Shown: positions 35,416 through 49,290 of the stretch, one piece after another
Position numbering within the stretch: the first letter of the stretch is position 1
Layout: every line of letters begins with the position of its first letter
Source of the DNA: Setophaga petechia
Lineage: Eukaryota > Chordata > Aves > Passeriformes > Parulidae
DNA length: 64,000 nt
Assembly (NCBI GenBank): GCA_024362935.1
Contig: JANCRA010000003.1
Coordinates: 6,128,001 to 6,192,000, forward strand
Reading direction: 5' to 3'
Translations under genes and position numbers: made by a program
Notes under the pieces: model-generated
Seen by the model: the letters and a program-made list of their open reading frames with translations, nothing else
Told to the model about the DNA's origin: nothing
Database searches by the model: none

Positions 35416-37299
35416 CTGACTTCCAGCTCCTGCTCCCTAAATTTTCTAGAGACTAGGACCAAGGCAGAAGTCTCTTCTCCCCCTTATGACAGCCTTACTC
35501 ACTTGTCCAGAGTTGTACTTTCCATTGCTCGCTCTTCAAGGAGCCCCATAACTGTTTTCTAACCTCCTGCAAAGTTTCCTTGCATCAGCATATTATGAGA
35601 GGTTGGTTTTGAATTGTCAGCTCTCTGTAGCAGAGTGGTAGGTGTGTTTTGAGAATGCTTAGTTGAACTGAGACCTGCAGGGTAGGGAATTTGGAACTGA
35701 GAAGGCTGTGTTTCTGTAACTCCTACCAAGCACAGGTAGGAGGTAGATACCATCCTCTTGGCCAAGGTGCCAGTACTTCTATTTACTCTGGAGTACAGCA
35801 GAAATAACCTACAACAGACTTTACAGAACATTTGCACTTTTTTTGAGGGTGTCTTGTGTTCTGACCTGTTTAGTTAGAGATCTGCTGGTTCATTGGGTTT
35901 GATTGGGGATGACAAAAGGTCTTCCAGATTACACAGAGTATCAGGCTTGGTACACACAGCTGTGAGGAAGGAGGAAAGGAAGCTGTAGGCAGACATCTCC
36001 ATGGGAATGCTGAATAAAAGTGGTACACTCTGAGGAGGACAGTGCTTAAAGCAAACCCAGTCAGACTTTAGACACAAAATTGCCTTGCCCTTCAAGTCAT
36101 CAGCCACTTACTAATACCATAAGAGAGAGTTTGACACTGCAGCTTCCCTGCTCCAAACCCCTGCCAGTACAGCAGCTTGTCTGCTGGCTGAGAGCTGCTT
36201 TAGCAGTGCTGGCAGCTTCCTTTTTGGCTTTCTTTCCCTGGTATACCCTGCCCTGTGGGTTTTGGCAGCACAAGTGGTAACTGCAAAGCAAGCAGTGGGA
36301 ATGAACTTTTAAAATGGGGGTACACAGTAGCAGCTGCATTTGTTCTGACTATTAAAGAGCATTTCTCTAAAGTGGGGGCTTTCAGTAGCAGAGGATGCAT
36401 TAACAGGCTCAGGGTACAGTGAGGAGAGAAAAGCAACCTGTTCTGTATTTATCAGCTGCCATGCTGGTAACTAGCTTTGGCAGAGTGGCAGAATAAGTCA
36501 GGAGTCCAGGGAACAAAAGAGGCAGATTTCTTTCTGCAGTGTTTAGCTTCTGTATTTGCAGACTGTCTTGCTAAAGACACAAGAGGAGAGAGAGATGATG
36601 GCTGTGATAATCTGTATAGCAATTCAAGGCTTAGGGAAGCTGGATTCCAGTTCACCTGGGGGAGGGCAGGCACTTCCAGAGGGTATGTGGAGAGCAAATA
36701 CAGTGCCAGGTTTTACTGGAAGCACACAGGGCATGGAGAGGCAATGAATTGTACAGCGGTGACACCTGCTTTAGAGGGGATAGCACTGGGGTATCACAGT
36801 GGCAGACTTTTAGCAGTGCTCTGAGCACGCCCAGCTTTTCTAAATCCATTCAGCAAAGCCCTCACACAATTACCATAGCCACATCTTCCAGCCAATGCTA
36901 CGTCAGGAGCACTCTCTATATGGAGCTCTTTGGAAAATTGGCTCCTATTTTTTGGCAGTAATAGAAAGCTGAGCTGTTAGGAAAATGGGAGCTCTAAATG
37001 CTTGGATGACATTTCTCAGCATTGCTCACAAATAAGAGAACCTGTAAGCCACAAAGGCAGTGTCATCAGCCATCTTTTAAGGATATCATCATCAGGCAGA
37101 CTATTTGCTCTTCTTTTTTGTCCTGATGAGAACTATAAGACAAAGTTAGCGGTAGCAGAGTGACAGACCACGACACCATTCAGGTTAATATATCCCCTAC
37201 TTAATGCACAGCTATTATGTTAACAGAAACAGCACTGATGTGCATGTAAGTAGCAGTAGGTGTAGTGCATGACTGTTTCTTTAAATGAAAGGATCACCA

Positions 37300-37800
37300 G
37301 GCAGTTATCTCCATCAGATTTTATTATGTGACATTGGATGAACAATTACATACTGTGCAATAAGCTAAGTGAGGTTTTAATCGCTGCTGCATTTATGGAT
37401 GGTTTATCCTGACCTTTCATAGCCTTAGAAACCAATAACTGAAGCAAAACAAAGTTTACCAGCTCCTCTCAGAAACAAGTCATATGAGCATAATCAAATC
37501 CCAGGCATTACTAAAGCCTGGATTCCTGGGCTGATGAGGAACTGAGAGATTTTCCATGTCCCATGGGGCTGAACAAGCCATATATTTTCCTTTTGACCAA
37601 GTCTGAACAAAGGCTATAGGGTTTATGGTTAAGGCCAAATCATCACCTGAAGTAAATTACACCAAATTTGCAGCTTTCATTATCTGCATACTTCTTTTAT
37701 AAGACAATAATAAGCTCCATGATATCTTTAATGAAGCATAATTACTCTAAAGACATGATGTATCTTAGAATAGTTGTGCAGAAATTATGCTAGATAAATG
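37300..37800. promoter_or_regulatory. Candidate conserved non-coding element
   Basis: This repeat-free AT-rich segment has many homeodomain-type TAAT/ATTA cores, TTTATGG and TTTAAT cdx/hox-like sites and CATAATTA phrases, without open frames of note. It is a guess based on texture. An alignment to chicken or other birds is needed to support it. Confidence 0.2.
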
Positions 37801-39014
37801 TCATTCTGAAAAGGGAGAGCCCTGTCTTAGAGAGACACCAATTCTATGGAAAAATTTTCTTAGATATAAAGATTTGTTGAAATCCATAGGTACCTCAGTA
37901 GCAGAGCTGTGAACAAAATCTGCAGTCTCACCTTTTCTCTCTCCTTATTATATCACCACAGCTTTCAGGAGAGGCAAATGGGATGACAAGGAATGAGAAA
38001 TGGTATTCAACACAGTTTTCAATTTTTTTTTTTTGGTACAGTCCCACAGCTCTCATTAGGACTGTAATCCAGAATTTTCTTCATTCCAGAAAACTGGTAA
38101 TAAGAGTTGTCTACCTTTCATCAGTCTTTTGCATGCCCCTGATTTATTGACTTCCATGCTTCTGAAAATCAAGTGATATCTTTCAACCTCAATATGTTCA
38201 GGAGGCAACCATTTGAAGTAAAAGACTTTTAAGAATCACTGCCAGGAAGCTAACTTTAATGATAATCTGTTATCACTGTAGCCCTGTTTGTACACAGAGG
38301 AATGCAAAGCTGCCCAATTTCATTTTATTTCAGACACAAAGGAAATAACATACTGTGATTCTCTCCTTTTCCGAAAGAGAAGGCACACTTGCAAAGTCTG
38401 CCTGCAGCAAACCTTGTCTACCTGTGGTCTGTTTCAGAAGAGTGGCTTTCAAGGGCTCTCACAGGCTGCCTCAATCCAGACTTGGTGACAGAACTGCCTG
38501 CAGCAATATTTTGCCATTTTATTTGCCACCCTCAGCTGCAAATGCAAAGGAGCAGACACGCCTCAGATAAAACTCACCGCAAACATTCAGAGAAGGCAAT
38601 CACTCTGATCTGACCCACAAAAGAGAGAGAAAATGCACATATCCCATGAATTTGCAGGCATCCAGGCACTGCTCCTCGCAGCTGCACAGCTGTCCTTCAC
38701 ACATGAAAGAAACAGGTCCGGCTACCAAACATCTCTTTCAGCTTTTCCTTCTGTACAGCTCTGTTCAGGTTTCTCCAAACCACAGCCCTGCACAGCACTG
38801 CAGCTGCCTGCCCCAGATCCTCAGCAGCTGTAACCCAACCTGGCTCCATGGATTTCAAATGCCTTTTCCACCCACTGGAAAACCCATCGGCAAGTTGAAA
38901 GCACTTCCCTCTCCTCCCTCCCTGCCTACCACACAAACACACACAGACACATCCACATACATGGTGAATGGAATGAGTCCAAAACGATTTTCTCAACTCT
39001 GGTAGCAATATTTC

Positions 39015-39027
39015 TTTTTTTTTTTTT
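39015..39027. repeat. Poly(T) tract of 13 T
   Basis: Uninterrupted T run in unique DNA. Confidence 0.8.
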
Positions 39028-40559
39028 CCCCTCCAAACTAGCTTGGAAGGAAAACTTTGAAAGCTTTCCAAAGCAAATGTTCCTGGGGCAAGAGGGATGA
39101 GTATAAAGAACAGCTAGAGCTTAGTTCTGCAAGAGCTTCTTACATGGAGACCTGAGGCAAACATCCATTTCTCCTTTTCTTTCCCTCCTGCAACAAATCT
39201 GTATTATACACAGCAGTGCATCCCTCTGCCAGACACTCCTCATTGCTGCCAGGTCCCTGAGGATGCCAGGGAAGTGGAAATGTGCTGGTCTTACATTGTT
39301 AGTGTAAGACCCACAGAGAGCTGGGGAAAGATACCCATTTTCCTTAACTCATGTGGTTCACTGAGGAACAGCTGGGACAGGCAAAAGAAGCATCTCCCTC
39401 CTGGGTATATGTGTGTGGAAACTGCTGGGAAAACCAGAGAGAAATGTTCCTGTCTTGGAGTAATTAAGATAAAATAAAAGTGGAGACATGAAGGAGGTGA
39501 AATCTTTGGCCCTTGTTTTGTCCTTTTGTTGGGCCTTAAAGTGCTTAATCCAAAGAGCTTCTGATTTTCAGAATTTTACCCTCTCAGATGAGAAAACATC
39601 ATTAAAGTGGGAATGATTGCATGATAGGATTAGGAGAAAAGGGGTCAAAAGATAGCAAATCCTTCTGGTTTGATTTGGCTTGCCCTACCTTTGCTCTGGA
39701 AATTGTGCAGCTTTCCACCAGAGGAATTGCAGCTGGGCTCGGTGAGGTGAACACGCAACAGAGTTCAGGGTGAGACCTTGAACCTTGGCCACTCCATCAT
39801 CTACTGCAAATTCAGAGCAGTGGTCTCTGAGCAACTAGTGAGTTCTGTGTGACTCCCTAATCACCACCCAGGGCACAAATAAAGCCATTTTCTGAGTTTA
39901 TGAGGCTCTGGGGCCAGGATGATCCCATGTTAACACGTGTAAAATATTCAACAGATGGAGTCTCTCAGTGCTTTTGCAATACAAACCACCATAAGACTAT
40001 TAATGAGGCACTATCTTTTAAATTAATCTTTCCAGCATAAAGCTGGTGGTGATGGGCTATTAATACATCTCAGATAACCATATTATCTGAGCATCTTCTG
40101 GGCAAATCAAACTCATGCAAAGTTTTTAGCTGATTTCATCATCCCGTTGCCTCTTTTCCTTCTGTGACACTTTAACACTTCTTGGCATATAGGCTGCTTC
40201 TCTTGCAAAAATTTTGTTGCAGTCAATTTTTTAAATTGCTTTTTCAATTGGATTTGAAAGATGCAAGTCTGATGGAGGGAAAAAAGCTCCTTTGACTAGA
40301 TACAGTTGTGACTAGGTGTTAATAATCCCCAAAGACACCTAAATGAATCGTAAATTTATACAATTGTGATGATGTTTACTTTTTAATTTCTACATTCATA
40401 ATGCTCTTCACACAATGAATAAATGCAACAATACTTGTGGAATATGATGTCCTGTTGGAAATTCTGGCCATCTGTAAGGCTGGCTTTATCTATGACAGAT
40501 TCCTTTCCTTTGTAAGCAACCCTGGGATTTCCAGATTCACCAAGTTGTCATTTTCCTTT

Positions 40560-40970
40560 CAAGCATACAACAAATTTGTAATATACCATAGGCTGACTTT
40601 ATTAGATTAATTAAAGAAACCTATTAATTTCCAAGTAAATGAAAAATATTTTTAATCATTGCCTGTGAACCACTTAGCACATTAACTTGTCCCTCTGAAA
40701 TCATTTACTTAAGTGTGGCCTCAGTTTGCTTAATCCATAACTGGTCAATAGTATATTAATATTACAGTCTCATTTCAGATCTAAGCATGTCTGAGCCTAT
40801 TAAACTGTCACCCTGGATTTACTTGGAGGGAAAAATTATCTGCATTCAGAGATAGAAGGAGAAAAGTATTAAAGTGAATCAAGCACTAATGAAATTAATC
40901 ATAATCATCGTAAGTACTTTCAACTGCTGTCACCCAGTGGGAGATGCTGCTACAGGAAAATTCTTACAGC
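40560..40970. promoter_or_regulatory. Candidate conserved non-coding element
   Basis: A repeat-free segment dense in TTAATTA-like cores (for example TAGATTAATTAAAG near 40605 and GAAATTAATCATAATCATCG near 40890), separated by mixed sequence. The texture resembles developmental enhancers in gene deserts. No conservation data are available here. Confidence 0.25.
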
Positions 40971-43900
40971 TCTATTGTTTTTATGGCTGAGCTCTGGAGC
41001 TCTCTCAGCTTTTGCTTGTTCCAAAGAGACTGATAACACTCTGGTGATCATTTAGAAACATTCCTTTTTTTTTTTTAAATCTAAGAATCAACCTTAGAGA
41101 CAACCTTGAAATACAAGTTACTTCATGGAAAGATTGTTCTAGTGAAGTAGTTTAATGTAGGTCAGACCTACCCTAGTTAGTGCTATAATTCATTCAAACT
41201 GGGAGACTCCATCTCTTGCTGTTTACTTTTACTGCACTGCTTGTGAACAAAATGTGTAAAATTTACAGACCCAAGACAATAGGAAAGAGAAAATCAGGAG
41301 AAAAATTATCTGTATCCCTGCAGTGCAAGATACACAGATATGTAGCTATGTATATATATATTATTTTTTTTAGATATATAGAGGCAGATCCTGAGCTGTG
41401 TAAATCAGAAATCAGAATGGGCACATGGTGCATTAAAGCAAATAAAACTATGCAGTTTTACATCAGTGATGTAAGCTCATTCCTTACAGCACTCCTCTTA
41501 CTTCATGCAAATCTTTTGTAATTCTTTAATAATACTTGAATTCAAAAATATCTTTTTTTCCCTTCCAATTGCTGTAGTGACAAGACACTAATGTGTATCT
41601 TGTTTAATACTATGAAACTTTTGAAGGGCTCCCCCACGTATCTTCTTTGAATTCTCCAGTTGTCTACAAACTCCAGTGTTGTATGGATTAAACCTCTGAT
41701 GAAGAGGAACATGACAATGGGAAAGACAAAAAATAACAGCAGATCAAAAGAAGTTATCTCTAAAAACAAATTCAGCGCTATCCACAACTAAGTAACATTT
41801 GACATTTAAAAAATATTTGATCAGTGTTTTGGCTTACAGAACTGCTTTAGGGGCACTGTGATGTGTAAATTAAATTCAAATGAAGGTTAAATATAGTTCT
41901 CTGAGAAAGACTGCACAGTTTAAATTACCTAATTATTTGGACAAAATCTGTTCTCCTGTAATTAAATGTATACAAAAGAATGTGTCTTTTTACTAAGTAC
42001 ATTCAGAGAGGAGGAGATGTTTATCAGCAAATGGTAACTTCCTCTTGAAGATCATAAAGATACTGTCATCACTCAGAGCTGTGTAGGGAGAAAAGTTTGT
42101 TCATGCATTTGTCAGAGCTCAGCTGAGGTTGGATGAAGTGAGACAGAGCATGCCTGTATTTTGCTGTATGCAGCCTCCAAGTCCTGATCTAGCCTTTTAA
42201 TACAAGCCTTGCTTTAACTTTTTGTCTAGAGTTCATGCCTGTGCAGGAAGGGATTGGCTGCAGCCAGACAGTGCACCCAGGCAGTGCTCTGGTCATGAAA
42301 AGAGCTGGTAATTCATTGAATTCATGTCTGCTGGGATGCCCAGGACTGCATTTCTGCCTTTCATCCAGCTCAGACCCTCTAACTCTGCAAGTGTTCCCAG
42401 GCTTTGGAAGAATGAATGACTGCTGGAGTGAGTTACAGCCCATGTGAGTAAAGGGGTGAGAGTCTGGATCACTGAGGTTTGTTTAGTCTATTTTTAAATA
42501 TGTTGAGTGAGGGGATTTTTACCATCTTTCTGTGGGAGACTCCTCCTGAGCCTAGCAGATGTCAACAGCAGGATATCTTTTACATGATACTGTGTATGAA
42601 CTTTCTCTTCATCTTGTCCATTCCTGTTCATTTCTTTTTTCATTTGTGTACACCCATCAATATTTACACTCTGTAATATTTCTGTTTCTTTTTGCAGAGC
42701 CATTGCTCAGTCCCACAAACTCCAACTCTTTCATTCTATTTTTGGTGTCAGTCCATCTGCCTCCTTTCTGCTTTGGGAGGTCACCCTTCTCACCCTTTTC
42801 TTCCTCCCCCCAGTTTGCCAATTCTGTTCAAATCTGTTGTGTGTGGCTGACAGACAGAAATGTCACCCTTGCTTAGGGCTCAGAGCTCTATGCCACCAAT
42901 TTAATATTGCAGTACAGATACAATACATTTGGATTGTTCAATTATTGCTCATGAACCAAAATCTCACTCTCCAAAGGGCTGGAAATTAAGTCTGCACAGC
43001 ATGCCTAAGCTTCACAATGCCATTCCCTGCAGTAAAGATGTGATATGGAATGGAGCCCTGGAAAATAAAATAATAAGCAAGCTCATATTGCTTAAAATTC
43101 TGAATTTTCCAATATGTACCTGGAATTATGCAAATTTTCTGTGGTTTCCCAGGTTGGAAGAGTAGCATCACTCTGCATGTCTGGTCCCCAGTCGTAATAT
43201 CTGCCATAATTACATTAGGGAAGAAATTGCATGCTCATTAGAAAAAGCACACTGATGCACAAAATTTTTGTCTGGGGGGCCCAGAGCATCTGAACTGCAT
43301 GTGGGAAGAATGTTTGGATTTCACATGTGACAAGAAGAGATTTTTCAAAGTGAGTGAGAAATTCAAGGCATCTCAAGAAATTTTCCTAGAAGTCATGGTA
43401 CAATCCATTCTTTTCATTCAAATTTATTCTGTAGAACATGAGCTTACTTAAAGAAAGAGGATGAGAAAAAAAAAAAAGGATTTATTGCTAATAGTCATAA
43501 AAGGAAACCATAAATCTACCAGGGCCCTGCAGTGAGTCTAATAGTGAGTAAGAACAAATGCAATCAATATGAATGTATTCATTTATTCTGTCTCAGCCAC
43601 AATCAATATGCATGGTATCTCAATGTTGAATAGGAAGGCACAGCTTTTGCCCCAGTGAGTTTAAAATAATTCAACAGAACTCCTGCTGAGTTTTGATTGA
43701 ATAATAAGTTTGGCTCTAGCTAGAGAAAAATGTGCGGACAAGCAAAATGCTGGCAGGGAGCAAAACTGGGAGCCAGCATTTCTAGGAAAGGGATGGGTTC
43801 AGGAAGGCACAGGAAGAACAGAGAGGTTAGGGATGACTTTGAGCAAGAAAGACAGAAGTTCTGCAGTTATTTCTCTGGGTAGTGGAAAAGGTCCCTTTTG

Positions 43901-46900
43901 AAGAACAGAAGAGAAGCTGACCCTAACCTTGGTGCAGCATATTCCCATTATTCATTTACTGTGTCATTTGTAATTGCCTCCATAGCTCCTGTGCCACAGC
44001 TACATGTGCCCAGAGGGGATGAAGCAGCACCAGCAGAGCTGCCAGAGCAGAGAAGGAGGAGACACAGACCCCATGAAAATCTGGAAGTGGACTGGCTCCC
44101 AGCCTCACACCCCAGGCAAATACGTTTTTACGGATGTGGCAGAGGAGGCCTCCACTTTGCTTCCTGCCACTAAGGCTGCTGAGCAAGCAGCCTGTTGCAT
44201 TCTCCACTGGCTTTAATTTGCAAATAGCCTTAAAGCATTGCAGAAAACAGCATGGGAATTTTTTTTTTTAATGATGGTAACAAAGGTTGGGCTGTCTGTG
44301 TAAAGCCTGCAATGTAATCACTGAACTACCAAAGAGTACAAAAGATGTCATGAAGGAACAAAGAGGTCACCCTGAGCAGAGGAGGAAATGAAAGCAGAGA
44401 AAAGGATTCATATTCTCTAAACAAAGCCTCTGCACTGTCATTTCTGGACAGTGAGCCTATCTGGGCACAATTAAAAATTCAAACAAATAAATAGAACTGT
44501 TTCACATGCTCTTGAGTTTACCTGCCAGAGCAGTGACTGTGTTCTTTAATCACCCGAAGAGACAGCCTGAAAGGAGTTCAAAGAGCAGTTCTGTATCTAG
44601 CTTCTACTGAAATTCAGGGGTGCTGGCCATTTAGCTACTCTCTGTGTTGAAGGCCCACCCACAAGCATGCCAGACAATGCTTCCCCATGGCCCCTCTCTT
44701 TTCCTGGGGAGAACCTGAAAAATGCCTCTTGATGAGCTCTCCAGAACTAATCACCATACACTGCTTACCTATTCACTTTCCAGGCTGGTGATATTATGGT
44801 TATTATAGTGTCCTGTCACGCCTTCAGTTTGTTAGACTCCTAATGAGAAGACCTAATTCCTTCCCTGGCTGTTTGGGAGGCTTGGCCAGTGGTGCTGTGT
44901 AAATGAAGAAGATGGTTATTACTATGATCATGATTATGTTTCATTAGTAATAACAAGAAACTCTGGTCAGGTATGGCATATATGCAGGAAATGAGAGAAA
45001 ATACCTACTTAAAAAGAAGGTTAAAGAAACTGGTACATTTCATCAAATAAGAGGAGAGATTTGCATGTGAAACAGAATATGATGGGCTTGGCAAAAAAAA
45101 TCCCTACTATGACTAACTCCAATTTAAAATTTGTTTAATTTAGCTATGCATTTTAGCCCAAGGAACACTGTCTTCCTGTAAGCAGGCAAGGTCATGAATT
45201 CCTCACAGAAATACTTGGAGGAAGGGAAGGGTGAGCATATAAATTGGGTGATTCATGTTCCAGTGAGAACTCCACTCCCCTGAGTGAGAGGAGGGCTCAA
45301 GGAGAGAGCTCCTCTCCTGTGCCACAGAGGCCAATGACTGAAGAAGCAAGTTAAAGACCAGGCAAGTTAAGGATGGTCTTTTCCCACTGCAAGCTCACAG
45401 CTGTTGGCAGTCAGTAGGTTTTGGCTCCCAAGAGGCCCAGATGGCACCTGGACACAACAGTGCTGATGATCCCACAGGAGGATCTGCCTCACCTTTCTGA
45501 CTGATTGCTCGTGAGCTGTGCTGTACCAGTGCTTCTGGGCCAGATGCAAGTAAATTTCAGACAGCAAAGACAGGGGGAAAGAGAGATGCAAGTCCCCTGT
45601 CAGGTACAGTTAGGTGATGTTTAACTGGTGATCGTGACCCAGTTATCTCCTCACAAGGGATGTGCAGGCCACAACAATTTAAAACGTGACACAACAAATA
45701 CTTTCAAACAGAAATTTGTTCACAGCAGCTTGCTTTCAAAGAATGTTTTTCTTCAAGAACTTACTCTTGCAGCTCATGGAGCAAGACTCAAGCCAGAAAA
45801 ACCTGTTTATGCCATGGGAAAACCCTTAGCAGCTGCAAGGGGCTGTCTGTAAAGCCCTTTCTAAACAACAAGCTACTGAATTCAATGTCTATCAAAAACC
45901 AGTATGGACACTATCCCATTCCTTGGATTTCCAGCACAGCAACAAGATGTGAGTCAGAGAAGTGCTGCTGTGTCCCACTTAAACATGGATGGAGAAACCC
46001 AGCAGAACAACAAACATGCCAAACAGCCATGTATTGTATCTGTGTATTGTTTTACATTCTGACATCCATCCAAGACTCTCATTGTGATCCATCTATGCCC
46101 CAAATATAGTCTGACTTATTTTTCCAGACAAAACCAGGAAACTCATTATCTTTAGAAGATACAAACCAGCACCTCAACATAAACCTAAAAAAACCCACAT
46201 ATGATGTTCTCTACTGGAAGGTAATTGTGGTGAAAAATTGCAATAGATGATGCCTCTCCAATATTCTTGTGCTCTCAGTCTGTTCATAGGACAGCTCAGG
46301 TATCTGAACAGAGAAATAGCTCTGCTTCATGTCATCTGCAAAGCCTTGGAGGAAAATCATGGGAAGTGGAGGAATAGGAAGATAAAATTTACAAGGAGTA
46401 GTAAGAACAGCTTAGGAATTTTTTTAATTAGTCAGACAAATTATAATGTAAGAAAAACACTGGATACAGTTTCTTCTTATTTTTACAACTGGCTATAGCT
46501 TTAACCTTAGCAATTCAGAGCTTGTACAATGGCATCTGCACAAACAGCTGTAGCTCCCTGGTGTAACAAACACTGGATACAGCAGAGAATTTGCTTGAAC
46601 TTCCTTTTGCAGTCAGCATGGTCTAACAAAGGAACGGTTAATGATTTCTGCTAAATAATAGAAAGCTTCAGACACATGGCAATGCAGAATGCTCCTTACT
46701 CTGCCTTTGTCCAGGCACACACCTTAAACCTTGCACAATCTAGAATCTAATTTGGGTGCGGGGGTGGTCTGGGGACTGTATGGGAGTGGCAGTGAAGAGA
46801 AACTTTCATTTACTTTGCCAGGCTGTGGAGTAGACCACATGGATTACCTTCTTATTTACATTTACTCTTCTGCTACTGTTTTCAAAAAGTCTAATATGCC

Positions 46901-47064
46901 CAATACCAAAAGATTGCATGTAATTGGCTTGATGCACATCAACTTGAAATGCTGGGAGGGATCCCAGTGTAATAAATTTAATAGTTTGTGTATAGGTTAG
47001 CACCCAATAAAAGTCCCTAAAACCCAATGAAATTGTACATTATAGAATTGCTACGTTGCCTATA

Positions 47065-47232
47065 TTTTTTGGTTTTGTTTCTTTGTTGGTTTTTTCTCTT
47101 GGGGTTTTTTCTGGTGGGTGTGGTTTTGGGGCTTTTTTGTTTGTTTGTTTGCTTGTTTGTTTTTGGGGGGATTTGGGGGGGGTTGGGGTTTTTTTCTTTT
47201 GTTTTTTGGTGGGGCTTTTTGTGGGTTTTTTT
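47065..47232 (+). repeat. G/T-rich low-complexity block with quadruplex potential
   Basis: The plus strand is almost only G and T for about 170 bp, including a GTTT-type microsatellite (about 47139-47165) and long G tracts at 47165-47170, 47175-47182 and 47185-47188. Four or more closely spaced G tracts can be chosen here, so a stable G-quadruplex is plausible. The overlapping plus and minus frames (85 and 71 codons) are made of this low-complexity sequence and are not genes. Confidence 0.85.
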
Positions 47233-47259
47233 AGCATGGAAAAAAGGTAGAACATTTCT

Positions 47260-48240
47260 GCACTTGATTAAGACCTATTACTAGAGATTTATTGCCAAGG
47301 GTTGCACTCTGTATTTGATATTAACCTCTCAGATCACAGCAAGCAGCTTTTGAAGTTGGGTGGGGACTGGAGAAAAGCCTTTCTTCATCAGGGACACTCC
47401 ACGCCTGCCTCCTTCCGAGGGGAGGCTGAGGGCAGAGGGGGCAGTGGGAAGGTCACCCTGTTCTGCCTGTCACACCGTGCAGTAAATATTAACTGGAGAT
47501 GATTATTGGATACAAAGAGTTCTTATAAGCCTTACAGCTTGTATGTATCTTGTTAGATAGCTGAAGAAAGGCAGGGTTAGAAAGAATAACTCTGGCAGAT
47601 GAAATCTCCTCTGTTTCATTCCTAGCTGTGCTGCAAAGAGAATGAAGTGATTTAAGGGCTTTGTCTGATTTAGGGCCTTAGTTTTCCGTCCCCTTCAGGT
47701 TCCCAGTAGCCCTGTTCCTGAAACTGTGCTGCCAGGTCCCCCACAAGAAAACAATTGTTTTTTCTCCCTGCTGGAGAGTGTTTTCCTATCAGCAGTGCAG
47801 GGTGGTGCCATCCCTGCCAGGAGGGGACAATGGAGCAATTCCCTTCAGTCCCACCTGCCAGGTGAAAGGAGCCTTGCACACTGCTCCCCACAGGGCAAAA
47901 CCTGGCTGCTGCAGCTGGACCTGAAAGAGAAAATGAAACTTCTGGGGTTTCTATTTCCCTGATTTAATTTCCCTATTAAAACAAAAAAGGGAAATATAAA
48001 AGAGAAATGTGTTCAGTAAGAGGTTGGAATCAGGCCATGGATTTCATACCAGAGCACAGTCTTTCCAAATAGACCTGCAGCTTTATTTTTAGTATTATTA
48101 GGTTAAGGGCAAATGGACAAAATTCACATTTTCCTGCAGTTTCAGTAATGAATGTGCAGGAAAATGGGACTTAACTGACAACTCTTTTAATTAGATTACT
48201 TTAAATGCTGGAACAAATAATCAAAGAAACTATAAGGATC
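47260..48240. other. Unique non-coding DNA
   Basis: No gene or recognised repeat. A CR1 relic starts near 48250. Confidence 0.5.
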
Positions 48241-48249
48241 TAAAAGATA

Positions 48250-49290
48250 AGGAGGAGATGAGTAACAGCCAGCATGGATTTGTCAAGAGCAAATTGTGTC
48301 ACAGCAATGCAATTTCCTTGCCCCACAGTGCAACAGACCTTGCAGACATGGAAGAAGCAGTAGATGTGATATATCTTGAGCACAGTAACTTTCCTGACAC
48401 TGTCCCGTATAACATTCTGATAAACAAGAGAAAAAAATGTGGACTAGGGGAAACCTACTAGAAAGTGAGTGCAAAACAGATTAAAAACCATTTTAAGGAG
48501 AATAATTATTCATGGTTCACTGTCAAGGGCTGCATCAAGGGGGTTCCACAGAGGTCTCTCCCGGCCTGACACCATTCATTGGGAATCAGCCAGAAGGGAT
48601 TGTGGAGTGATCAAACTGCACATTGTCTGCTCCAGGAAAGGACTAGTGCTCCAGAACTGGAGAAACAGGATGCAAATCAAGCAAAGCCACCATTATGTTA
48701 TAAAATGACCCAGCAGTAGAAGTTAGGAATAATTGATTTGGTACTACATCTTTCAAGGTAAGAATTTGTGTATCACAGCTAGTCAGAAGATAAACATGAA
48801 AAATGAAGAAAATTTTTTTTCCCCTTTACTCAATGTCTGTAAGCCCTCAGGTCATTTCATCCAGCTAGGTATTGGCCACTTAACTTGAAGGAACATTTAG
48901 GCTAATGAGGTCCAAATATGAATAACAGAAACAACAAATAGTCTGGGCATCTGACAGAAAGAGCTGGGCCTGCACAGCCTAGAGAAAGAAAGATAAACCA
49001 CAGCAATGGTTTTTGTAAGTGATCTTTGTAAATAGTCTCTTCTCTGTGATCACTGTGAAGAGGACAAGAAACAAATGGTTTACAATTTAGGAAGAGAATT
49101 TGATTTTATACATTCATAAAAATAATCCAGTGTTGCAATGGAATAGGTTCCTTGGGGATGCTGTGGAGTCTCCACCACTGAGAGAGCATCCATGTCCAAC
49201 CTGATGCTGTTCTAGAGTAGGAATGGACTAGATGACCTCTAGAGATTTCCTTCCAATCCACTTTTGTAAAACGGCATGAATTCTATGAAT
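48250..49290 (+). mobile_element. Old CR1 LINE fragment with broken reverse transcriptase
   Basis: The left part translates (48258-48461) to a stretch matching CR1 reverse transcriptase: a SQHGFVKSK phrase, then DVIYLEHSNFPDTV and YNILINK in the right order. The expected YLD of the catalytic motif is YLE here, and stops and frameshifts follow within 70 codons, so it is dead. Nucleotide similarity to CR1 continues in patches through about 48560, then becomes hard to follow. The right end shows the CR1 3' region again (GGAATGGACTAGATGACCTC, then ATTCTATGAAT near 49290). About 1 kb is kept, 5'-truncated, and it is an older subfamily than the copies at 51 and 56 kb. Confidence 0.75.

Larger units (their letters stand above)
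31300..47064. other. Unique non-coding DNA, about 16 kb
   Basis: No gene is recognised. Simple tracts lie at 33946-33957 (12 A), 35405-35415 (11 G) and 39015-39027 (13 T). Open frames up to 124 codons (38697-39071, minus) show no domains. Two parts, 37300-37800 and 40560-40970, are listed as candidate conserved elements. The rest shows nothing I can name. Confidence 0.55.

Noticed and set aside
47027..47284. 85-codon hydrophobic frame resembling a membrane protein
   Set aside because: It is made of the G/T-rich low-complexity block, which gives Phe/Leu/Gly/Val in any frame.
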